DNA of 64,000 nt, taken from NCBI RefSeq assembly GCF_014836415.1, contig NZ_JACSQY010000008.1, positions 62,001-126,000 of the forward strand. The letters are read 5' to 3'. The notes under the pieces are model-generated. The model was given only the letters and a program-made list of their open reading frames with translations. It was not told the origin of the DNA and did no database searches. How positions within the stretch are numbered: position 1 is the stretch's first letter; each line of letters begins with the position of its first letter. The translations under genes were made by a program, and so were the position numbers. Positions 1-7,600 of the stretch are shown here, piece by piece. Origin of the DNA: Sporosarcina gallistercoris. GTDB lineage: Bacteria; Bacillota; Bacilli; Bacillales_A; Planococcaceae.

Positions 1-33
1 GATTACAGCTGCTTTCTTGATTTGATAAGCCAC
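1..33 (-). CDS. fadN: Start of fadN-like 3-hydroxyacyl-CoA dehydrogenase (partial)
   Basis: Only the first 11 codons are inside the window. A GTG start at 33-31 follows a strong AAAGGGAGG ribosome-binding site and reads M-A-Y-Q-I-K-K-A-A-V-I. This matches the N-terminus leading into the NAD-binding loop of FadN, the fused enoyl-CoA hydratase/3-hydroxyacyl-CoA dehydrogenase of fatty-acid beta-oxidation. The FadR-type palindrome just upstream supports the call. The identity rests on very few residues, so it is a reasoned guess; the rest of the gene lies outside the window. Confidence 0.55.
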   Translation of the reverse strand, partial: MAYQIKKAAVI

Positions 34-55
34 GTGAAAATCCTCCCTTTGCTTT

Positions 56-75
56 TGAATGAATGCTCATTCATT
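56..75. promoter_or_regulatory. FadR-type operator
   Basis: The site reads TGAATGA, four bases, then TCATTCA. This is the inverted repeat recognised by the TetR-family fatty-acid degradation repressor FadR in Bacillus, which is released by long-chain acyl-CoA. It lies about 23 bases upstream of the fadN-like start, where a repressor would block transcription of a beta-oxidation operon running left out of the window. Confidence 0.6.
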
Positions 76-245
76 TTATAAGTAAAAAAAATAGAAACCT
101 TTTCTATGAATCTAATTGTAGACTATTTCCTGCGTTTTCGCAATATTTAAATCTAAAAAACATCTGTTATCCATTGAAGAAACAAGTTGATAGTCTGGAA
201 TCGCTTTTCATTGTACACTTAAGATATGAAAGGAGTCGAATACAC

Positions 246-566
246 ATGCAATCGATTACAACCGCAAAACAATTTAATGAGGTCATTAATGAAACTTCCC
301 GTTCGATCATTAAATTCCAAGCAGGATGGTGTCCGGACTGCCGAGTGATGGACATGTTCATCGGACCGATTACAGAAGACTACGACCAATATGAGTGGTA
401 TGATGTGGATCGCGATGTCCTTCCCGAAATCGCTGAAAAATACGATGTCATGGGGATTCCAAGTTTGCTGATTTTTGAAAACGGTGAGAAAAAAGCCCAC
501 CTTCACAGTGCGAATGCAAAATCACCAGAGCAAGTGACGAGTTTCCTTGAAGGTCTCTCTATTTAA
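246..566 (+). CDS. ydbP: Thioredoxin-like protein YdbP
   Basis: A 106-residue single-domain thioredoxin-fold protein, presumably cytosolic. The active site is W28-C29-P30-D31-C32, followed by the conserved cis-proline segment GIPSLLIF near residue 78, typical of a thiol-disulfide oxidoreductase. The reading frame is open from position 63, but the ATG at 246 is preceded by AAAGGAG at the right distance and matches the length of YdbP-type proteins, so the upstream 61 codons are rejected. CPDC rather than CGPC distinguishes it from canonical TrxA; its specific substrate is unknown. It stands alone between the FadR-type site and its own terminator. Confidence 0.85.
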   Translation: MQSITTAKQFNEVINETSRSIIKFQAGWCPDCRVMDMFIGPITEDYDQYEWYDVDRDVLPEIAEKYDVMGIPSLLIFENGEKKAHLHSANAKSPEQVTSFLEGLSI

Positions 567-584
567 ATGAGCACTACTATTCCG

Positions 585-612
585 CCGGCTGCCTATGCAG
601 TCGGTTTTCTTT
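585..612 (+). terminator. Intrinsic terminator after ydbP
   Basis: The stem CCGGCTGC / GCAGTCGG with a 4-base loop is followed by TTTTCTTT, about 20 bases after the ydbP stop codon. Confidence 0.75.
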
Positions 613-674
613 ATGTATATTTTTGAAAATCAGTTATACTTAGGTTAGATTAGAGAAAAACTAAGAGGTGTAGC

Positions 675-1133
675 ATGAATCAGATAGAAGAAGTGGCACA
701 ATTGAAAGCTACTATTGCCAAGTATGAAGAAATCATCAATGAGACATCTGTTCCAATAATTACATCCATTATCGACAACACCATCCTGCTTCCTGTAGTC
801 GGGTATACAGACAAGGAGCGCATGGAACGGATTCGAGCGAAAGTTCTTGAATATGCGGGAGACCATCGAAATACAGAAGCAGCTGTGTTCGACTTTTCTA
901 GTATCCGTCTTTCAGAAGAGGAAGGACTGGAAATGCTGACACTTGAATTGCAGCTCATGCGCTCTGAACTGCAACTGATGGGCATTCGTCCGATCATGGT
1001 CGGCTTCACCCCTCCATTTGTCCGTCAAATGGTAAGTGCTGGAGTGGCTTCAGAAGTGGAATCATACGCGAACTTCAAAGCAGCGCTTCAAGTGCTCATG
1101 GACGAAAAAGGGCTTTCCTTTTCAAGAGAGTAA
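675..1133 (+). CDS. STAS-domain protein (RsbR/RsbS relative)
   Basis: A 152-residue protein. After a short helical leader (residues 1-25) it is essentially one STAS domain, with the phrases ETSVPIITSI, ILLPVVGYTD and AAVFDFSSI that also occur in the C-terminal half of RsbR paralogues. STAS proteins of this type build the stressosome, the complex that gates sigma-B activation. The N-terminal sensory globin-like domain of true RsbR is missing, so it resembles a free STAS module. At the usual phospho-threonine/serine region it has F-S-S-I-R-L-S rather than D-T. AGAGGTG precedes the ATG. It is followed at 18 bases by the C39-like gene and probably co-transcribed with it. Confidence 0.7.
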   Translation: MNQIEEVAQLKATIAKYEEIINETSVPIITSIIDNTILLPVVGYTDKERMERIRAKVLEYAGDHRNTEAAVFDFSSIRLSEEEGLEMLTLELQLMRSELQLMGIRPIMVGFTPPFVRQMVSAGVASEVESYANFKAALQVLMDEKGLSFSRE

Positions 1134-1151
1134 ACAAAGGAGAGCTGAGAC

Positions 1152-1679
1152 GTGCAGATTTTAAAACAGTTTCAAGGCAGATCACAATACGAATCTTCCA
1201 TAGATAGAAGGCTACGATCGTCTGCATGCGGTCCCGTTACAGTCTCTGTAATCTTGAACTTTTTGAACGTCCCGCTTTCCAGAGTCCCTGTCAATAAGCT
1301 GTACAAATTCTTAGGAACGACCCAAATCGGATTATTCTCTTGGCGATTAGTTCACAGGCTTCAGAAGTTGTTAGGGACTGATTGGGACGTTCGGAAGTGT
1401 TCCGTATCCGAAGCGTTGCAGGAACTGGAGAGCGGACGGCCTGTAGCAGCGAAATTCGACAAATGGCTCTCTTTCAAGTGGAGTGGACAGTATGAGTTCG
1501 ACTATCACTGGGTACCCGTTATAGGATACGCAAAAAATGCGGATGATGTGATCCTCACAATTCATGACAACGGAAGTCCAACGAATCCCAGCACCGTGCG
1601 ATTTGTCTCCTATCGAAAGAACCAAGAGGTGTTATCATTTGTTAAAATCGCTCCTGTTTCCAAATTTAAAGGACACTGA
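1152..1679 (+). CDS. C39-like papain-fold peptidase
   Basis: A 175-residue protein starting at a GTG preceded by AAAGGAGAG. The papain-type triad is visible: Cys26 in SACGPV, His119 in YHWVPVIGY and Asp139 in IHDNGS, the layout of the peptidase_C39_2 family. These proteins are cysteine proteases or protease-like proteins related to bacteriocin leader-peptide processing enzymes. No transmembrane segment or signal peptide is evident, so it may act inside the cell, and its substrate cannot be told. Its position directly behind a STAS gene suggests a shared stress-related unit, which is an inference from spacing only. Confidence 0.65.
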   Translation: MQILKQFQGRSQYESSIDRRLRSSACGPVTVSVILNFLNVPLSRVPVNKLYKFLGTTQIGLFSWRLVHRLQKLLGTDWDVRKCSVSEALQELESGRPVAAKFDKWLSFKWSGQYEFDYHWVPVIGYAKNADDVILTIHDNGSPTNPSTVRFVSYRKNQEVLSFVKIAPVSKFKGH

Positions 1680-1697
1680 TCAGCTCAGTGTCCTTTT
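1668..1697. terminator. Terminator between convergent genes
   Basis: A 12-bp stem AAAGGACACTGA / TCAGTGTCCTTT followed by Ts on the plus strand. The TGA stop of the C39-like gene lies within the left arm. It ends three bases before the stop of the convergent STAS gene and may serve both. Confidence 0.75.
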
Positions 1698-1699
1698 TG

Positions 1700-2515
1700 T
1701 TATGCCACATATCGGATTGCTTGTTTCAACGTAGCAAAACTCTTGATGGCGCCGAAGTTAAGGCCGAGTCCGACCAGAGTTTGTGCAATTTCCGGTGTAA
1801 TCCCGCTCACTACTGGAGTGGTTCCTACTAACGATAGGGATTCGAAAAGGATGAATAATTGCTGGGAAACATACGTATCCGTCGTTTGAAGTCCTGACAG
1901 ATCGACAATCAGATACTCAAGATTGAGACGTACTGCTTCCTTCAATACTTTTTCCTGCAGCACGGAGCCCCTATTGAAATCCATCACACCGATTAACGGC
2001 AGGATTGCAGTCGTATCATTAATGGATGCGATCGGAACGGATAGTTCAGCAATTGCAGCCTGGGAAATCTTCAGCATCTCCTTTTCATGATGCACGAAAG
2101 GAAGGCTGAAATAGTAGACGACTTCATTGACGATTGTATCGAGCGCAGTTGTCAAATCATACATGTCCTCTGCACTGATATGACTGTTGATCCCCTCGTG
2201 TTTTAAAACAGTACCGATATACGCGCGATACTCGGGAACTTCCCGCAGCATCATGTCCAATGAGATGCTTTCTTCCTTTGCAAAATGAGTTCCGGATTCC
2301 AACCCCCATTGACGTAATTGCTCAACTCGTTCAGTCTCCTCTAACTTCAATGCATTCGCATATAACTTTACTAATTCGACGCGAGCTGGATAGAGTTCCT
2401 CTTCTAAACGCTTCATGAGCGGATATCGTTCGTTCTGTTGTCTTGTAATCAGCATCGCAAGTTGTTCAGCATTTTCAATAACTTTATCACTTAAACGGAT
2501 CAGCAATTCTTTCAT
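1700..2515 (-). CDS. RsbR-family stressosome paralogue
   Basis: A 271-residue two-domain protein. Residues 1-140 are an all-helical N-terminal region of the RsbR sensor type; residues about 150-270 are a STAS domain beginning ELSVPIASINDTTAILPLIG. The segment VDLSGLQTTDTYV carries the D-T of the phospho-threonine site that the kinase RsbT targets in RsbR. RsbR paralogues form the stressosome core that releases RsbT to activate sigma-B. The ATG is preceded by GGGGGG, and the gene begins 29 bases inside the upstream exonuclease gene, so translation is probably coupled. The signal it senses cannot be inferred. Confidence 0.75.
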   Translation of the reverse strand: MKELLIRLSDKVIENAEQLAMLITRQQNERYPLMKRLEEELYPARVELVKLYANALKLEETERVEQLRQWGLESGTHFAKEESISLDMMLREVPEYRAYIGTVLKHEGINSHISAEDMYDLTTALDTIVNEVVYYFSLPFVHHEKEMLKISQAAIAELSVPIASINDTTAILPLIGVMDFNRGSVLQEKVLKEAVRLNLEYLIVDLSGLQTTDTYVSQQLFILFESLSLVGTTPVVSGITPEIAQTLVGLGLNFGAIKSFATLKQAIRYVA

Positions 2516-3422
2516 ATAAATCCCCCCTTATCTTAGCATTTAGTTCTACTGTTGCTAATTGTTTTACGACTGCGTTCAAACCGTGTGCCCTTAAGTGATT
2601 GAGTGTGTGCTCATTATAATCCGGAATTTCAAGGGGCTCTAGCGTGTTCCCTAGATCCACTTCACAATGGATGGTCGCCAGTTCTTTTGATATATGCAGC
2701 ATCGGCAAGTTTTCTTCTATTTTGTTTTTCTCCGAGCTCGTCAGCTTGTCCAATGATTCGACGACTTTTTCAGCAGTCCCATACGTTTGAATGAGTTTTA
2801 ACGCTGTCTTCGGTCCAATCCCTTTGACTCCAGGATACCCATCGCTCGTGTCACCTATAAATGCTTTATAGTCGATAAATTGAGCAGGTGTCATCCCGTA
2901 CTCTTCTATAAAACGCGTCTCTGTGTAGACGTCGTATATTGAATGACCTTTTTTCGTCAGGGCGATTTGGACGGAAGGTGCCAGCAATTGTAGTAAATCC
3001 TTGTCACCGGACACAATCGTTAGATCGGCATCCTCTTTCCACGTTTTGACGAGTGAACCGATCAGGTCGTCCGCTTCCATCCCTTCAATTCCATAGTTTT
3101 TCCACCCCATGGCTTCTGATGCCTGCCGAGCCATATCGAATTGAGGAACCAGCTCCGGAGCGGGTGCAGGACGATTGGCTTTATAGCCTTCGTATAGGTC
3201 GTTTCGGAAAGTGACAGCTCCCATGTCCCAGCAAACGGCAAGATGCGTCGGTTGAAAAAGAGTAGCGGCAGTAAGTGTATGTCTTAGGAATCCTTGAACC
3301 CCGTTCGTAGGGATTCCGTCTTCATTGTATTGGAACTGTTTTCGTACAGCTGTGGCAAAAAACGAACGGAATAACAGCGCCATTCCATCAACAATCAGTA
3401 TGTGTGGACGTTCAGTACTCAC
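2487..3422 (-). CDS. ypcP: 5'-3' exonuclease, YpcP family
   Basis: A 311-residue stand-alone homologue of the 5' nuclease domain of DNA polymerase I, predicted to remove RNA primers or flaps in the cytosol. Metal-binding acidic clusters are visible: ILIVDGMALLFRS at residues 8-20, GMEADDLIGSL and VSGDKDLLQL in the middle, then the helix-hairpin-helix GVKGIGPKTALKLI. The start is GTG, preceded by AAGGGGTG; the reading V-S-T-E-R-P leads straight into the first catalytic strand. The last 29 bases overlap the downstream RsbR-type gene, an unusual pairing of repair nuclease and stress sensor. Confidence 0.9.
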   Translation of the reverse strand: MSTERPHILIVDGMALLFRSFFATAVRKQFQYNEDGIPTNGVQGFLRHTLTAATLFQPTHLAVCWDMGAVTFRNDLYEGYKANRPAPAPELVPQFDMARQASEAMGWKNYGIEGMEADDLIGSLVKTWKEDADLTIVSGDKDLLQLLAPSVQIALTKKGHSIYDVYTETRFIEEYGMTPAQFIDYKAFIGDTSDGYPGVKGIGPKTALKLIQTYGTAEKVVESLDKLTSSEKNKIEENLPMLHISKELATIHCEVDLGNTLEPLEIPDYNEHTLNHLRAHGLNAVVKQLATVELNAKIRGDLYERIADPFK

Positions 3423-3602
3423 TTAGACACCCCTTTTAGTCATTCTTATACTTCTATGTATAGTTCTACCCTTATCATACCACGTCTTTTATGTTTAGCA
3501 CGTTCCTTTCGTACACAATCCCCTTCAAGTAGGCGCTCGTCTAGAGCAACCTGAGCGTTTGACATAGGATGGGGAGCAGAGTGAAATTCTGAAAGGGGAA
3601 AA

Positions 3603-4199
3603 ATGATGAACTCAAACGAATATGGCGAGGAACAATGGTTCCCTCAACTTCCAGAAGGATACGTTCAGCAACCCGGCAGCCAAGATGATTGGAATGCGAC
3701 CGCAATGCATGTGAATCCTCAACAAACAGCTGTTAACGGCTGGAACCAACAGACTTCACCAGGATGGAATGATTGGCAAAATCCATCCCATCATCACCAG
3801 CAGCAAGGATGGCCGGGGTGGCCGAACTCTCCGCAGCACCCAGGCTGGCCAGGTTTCCCACAACAGCCTAACTGGCCATGGCAAGGTGGAGGAAATCAGC
3901 CAACTCCGCCACCAGGACCCGGCGGCGGTGGAAACCAGCAAAGTGCGCCCACATCACCACCTCCTTCACAAACTCCGGCGTATCCCGATCAGCAATTGAT
4001 GCGGGTGGATCCAGGTGGAATCCGAGGATGTATGTTCCGTTATACGTACATCTGGACGTCCCGGAATAGAGGATTCTGGTTCTTCCCAACCTTTGTGGGC
4101 AGGACATCGGTCGCAGGCTTCCAATGGAATAATCAGTGGCGACGCTGGGTGTATACGGGGATAGACTTAGATCGGATCGATGCCTTTACTTGTATTTAA
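3603..4199 (+). CDS. Low-complexity surface-type protein with conserved C-terminus
   Basis: A 198-residue protein not recognised by name. Residues 1-125 are low complexity, rich in Q, N, W, P and G, with repeated WPGWP-like and GGG-PPP segments. Residues about 130-198 are quite different: aromatic and ordered, with FRYTYIW, FWFFPTFVGRTSVAG and a C-terminal FTCI. The mosaic suggests an exposed Pro/Gly-rich stalk with a small globular tip, as in spore-coat or exosporium proteins; this is inference. No signal peptide is visible. AAAGGGG precedes the ATG-ATG start, and a strong terminator follows. Confidence 0.6.
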   Translation: MMNSNEYGEEQWFPQLPEGYVQQPGSQDDWNATAMHVNPQQTAVNGWNQQTSPGWNDWQNPSHHHQQQGWPGWPNSPQHPGWPGFPQQPNWPWQGGGNQPTPPPGPGGGGNQQSAPTSPPPSQTPAYPDQQLMRVDPGGIRGCMFRYTYIWTSRNRGFWFFPTFVGRTSVAGFQWNNQWRRWVYTGIDLDRIDAFTCI

Positions 4200-4216
4200 C
4201 TCGTGGTGTTTTGGGG

Positions 4217-4246
4217 AAGATCAGCTGCGGCTGATCTTTCTTTTGT
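4217..4246 (+). terminator. Intrinsic terminator
   Basis: The 9-bp stem AAGATCAGC / GCTGATCTT with a 4-base loop is followed by TCTTTTGTTTT, just after the low-complexity protein gene. Confidence 0.8.
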
Positions 4247-4280
4247 TTTGGGAGTGAATTTGGAAGATATTAATCGAGAT

Positions 4281-4616
4281 TTATGAGCTTGTTCTCTGGC
4301 GTTATGATCACTTTTTGCGATTTATGAGCGCTTTCCCTGGGTTATGATCACTTTTTGCGATTTATGAGCGCTTTCCATGGCTTATGATCACTTTCTTCGA
4401 TTTATGAGCGTTTTCCTTGGCTTATGATCACTTTCTTCGATTTATGAGCGCTTTCCCTGGGTTATGATCACTTTTTGCGATTTATGAGCGCTTTCCCTGG
4501 CTTATGATCACTTTTTGCGATTTATGAGCGCTTTCCCTGGGTTATGATCACTTTCTTCGATTTATGAGCGCTTTCCCTGGGTTATGATCACTTTCTTCGA
4601 TTTATGAGCGCTTTCC
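4281..4616. repeat. 40-bp tandem repeat array
   Basis: About eight copies of a 40-bp unit (TTTATGAGCGCTTTCC followed by TGGGTTATGATCACTTT and a short tail) run head to tail, with units starting at 4281, 4321, 4361, 4401, 4441, 4481, 4521 and 4561 and a partial ninth at 4601. The first unit is most diverged. Each unit is itself two diverged 20-bp halves (ATGAGCGC half and ATGATCAC half). There are no unique spacers and 40 is not a multiple of three, so it is neither CRISPR nor coding. It lies between terminators of two convergent genes. A diverged copy occurs at 33324. Confidence 0.9.
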
Positions 4617-4627
4617 CACCAAACTTA

Positions 4628-4674
4628 AAGGGCTATCCTAGAAAGTCATCATTATGACTTTCTGGACAGCCCTT
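4628..4674 (-). terminator. Hairpin terminator after the M60 protease gene
   Basis: A long imperfect hairpin with arms AAGGGCT / AGCCCTT and inner arms AGAAAGTCAT / ATGACTTTCT lies 19 bases beyond the stop codon of the minus-strand protease gene. The U-run is short, so termination may be partial or may work from both sides. Confidence 0.6.
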
Positions 4675-4692
4675 AAAAATTCAAAATAATAA

Positions 4693-7600
4693 TTAGTTGT
4701 GAATCACATAATATGTCAATTGAATGAGCGCATCTTCTTTTAGTTGATAAGCTAACACCAACATATACGTGCCTTTCTCTTCTTGTGAAAGATCTATTGT
4801 AAACTGCTTCAAATTCGGCTCGAACTGATCTACATCTACAGGTAGCACTTGATTGGTTCTAGTGTTTCTAAGTCTTACTTGATAAGGATTTATATATTGC
4901 CCATCTAATCCTTTAACAAGATTCTCTACGGTAAATACCGGACCTTTCAAACTGTTTACCGAAACCAGTTGAGGATGCGCTTGAATCGTCTTTAATTTCC
5001 CCAGATTTTTCAGCGGCGAGAAATCCGTGATTTCATTTCCTGAGACATCTAGCGAAACTAAGTTTCTTGCGTATTGCAAGCCTTCCAGACTGTTTATTCT
5101 CGCATTCGAAGCATCTAGACTCGTCAGTTTATGCAGATCTCGTATTGTGAGGTTACCCGTGATCCCTAGTTTTTGCTGAATATGGGTTCTGAGATATTTA
5201 TCAGGCACTGCGATGACTTGAGTGAAGTCAAGTTCCACTAAATTGGTCTTCGCCTGTAACAACATATCAAGAGCCTGATCGATTTCCGTTTGTGTCTGTT
5301 GCGCATTTGCAAGAAGTTCTTCTGCATTTGCAATACGTTTTTGGAGTTCATCCATACTTTCAATTGTATACTTCTCCGCATCGATGGCTTTCGCGTCTTC
5401 AACTGCAGTCACCAAATCTCGGGTGAAGATTCTTTCAGCATTCGCAAAATGGAGTTTCGCACCTCCCCATGTCGCATGGTCTGAACCATTTCCGTTCCCG
5501 CCATCCGTCACGACTAATTTCAGTTCTTTTGCACCCACTGTCTTTACTTCAATGAACTTCTGAGGATCTGTAGAATGCATTAACCCACTATCAAATTGTT
5601 TCACGCCATCCACAAAAACTTGGAATGCCACAGATCCGATTGAACCAGCCATCTGTCGATCAACCCCAACATATGAAGTGAAGTAATCAGCTGCTTTGTC
5701 CGTTAAATCATAAATGATGGTTGAGTTTGAATGTGCACCGATCCCTTTCTCATAAGCTTGCACACTTCCATCTTTCCCGGTTAATCGCAATGGTTGGTCA
5801 CTGATCGCTCTATCCTTTACAGGTGTTTTATAGCTGTTTTGTGTAGACTTCCAGTCGAAATCAGATAGATAGTTGTAGTCCTCCATATTCACAACGGATA
5901 CGGAACGCTTCTTGGATACTTCGTTGCCATCACGATCTGTCACCGTGTACGTCATTTCATACTTACCAGCACGATCAAAATTCACCTGATTTTTACCGGT
6001 CACTTTTACTTGAGCTGTTAAATCACCATCCTCAGCATCGACTGCGGAATAGCGTTCACTCAAGTCGATAGAAGTACCAACTTTAGTTGCTACGGAATTA
6101 GGGATAGTAAGTTCGGGCAGCCCATTCGAAATATAGAACTTAGCAATAGCAAAATTTGCATGGTCTGATGCATTTCCATTACTGGCGTCATTTGCAATGA
6201 GCGTTAACTCCTTAACCCCTGCCAAAGGAACCCTTACCAATTTTGCTTCCGTATTGTATTTCATGACTCCGCTGCTATAGACTTCTTGACCATCCGCCAA
6301 CACTTTGAACGTAACACTTGAATTGTTATTTTCAGCAATGTTTCGATCAATGCCAACGAGAGTCTCAAAGTAATCATAGTTTTTATCTGCAAGGTCATAC
6401 ACAACTGACGAATTTGCATGTGTACCGATTCCTTTAGTAAATTCCTTCGTCGCCCCATCGACTAGCACCTTAATCGGACCTCCAGATGAAGCCTGATTCT
6501 TCTTCACTGTGCTCCAAGCAGTTTGGGCGGATTTCCAATTTGTATCACTTGCGTATGCAACATCGCTATATACGTAGATTTCTTTCGTCTTCGTTACGGT
6601 ATTCCCATCACTATCCGTAACTGAGAAGACTACATGATATGTGCCCGTTTTACTGACAGTGAAGTTGTTGGACGTTACTTTGACTGAATCGGTTAAATTG
6701 CCATCTTCTTTATCATATGCCTCGACACCATCAAGAATCGTAAAGTCACTGTTCAATTTCACGAATGTGAGGTCTTCAACCACCTTTAATGTCGGCGCAC
6801 TAGAATTTTTTGTAAACTTTGCGTCCGCCCAAACGGTATGGTCCGAGGAAATCCCATTATCTTTCGCATCCGTTGTAATGAGCTTTACTTCCTTAGCTCC
6901 TGTGACGGGAACTTTCACAAATTCATGCTCGGTGCTCGATTTGAATACACGACTAGCCAATTTCTTTTCACCATCTACCCACACCTCAAATGTTGCGGAA
7001 GATGCCTGCCCTCTGACAGATTGATCGATACCGATATAACTTTCAAAGAAGTTCAACCCTTTTCCAGCAATATCGTACACGACTTCGGAATTGGCATGAA
7101 TCGCAATCCCTTTTGGATACGCTGCATCGCTGCCTTGTCTGCTTAATGTGATGAGTCCTCCGGAAATTGCCTTATCTTTTTGCAATGAACTCCAATCCGT
7201 TTTTACGGATGTAGCATTCATATCAGAAATATACGTATAGTCACTTGTTACAGCAACCTTGGTTGTCTTTGTTTCCGTTAAATTTGCATTCTTCACTTCG
7301 TAAACAATTTCATAAGATCCTTTTGCAGTGACATCAACCGTATTCGATTTGATCACTACGTCTTGTGTAATGTTTTGACCTGAAAACGAGGATGCTTTTA
7401 CGTAATCCATTGGATCATACACTTGGTGCAGTTTTAACGTCACTTGTTCTTCAACAGATAAGTTTGGCTGTTGAGAGTGAATTTCCACAGGCTTTAAAGG
7501 AGTCAACTTCCTGTCATAAGCGACGATTTCATAACTATAAGGAATACTTGTATCCACGTTTTTATCAATGAATGAAGTTCCTGTCGTGTAGCCTACTACC

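Noticed and set aside
4281-4616. Possible CRISPR array
   Set aside because: Units are contiguous 40-bp repeats with no unique spacers, no leader and no cas genes.
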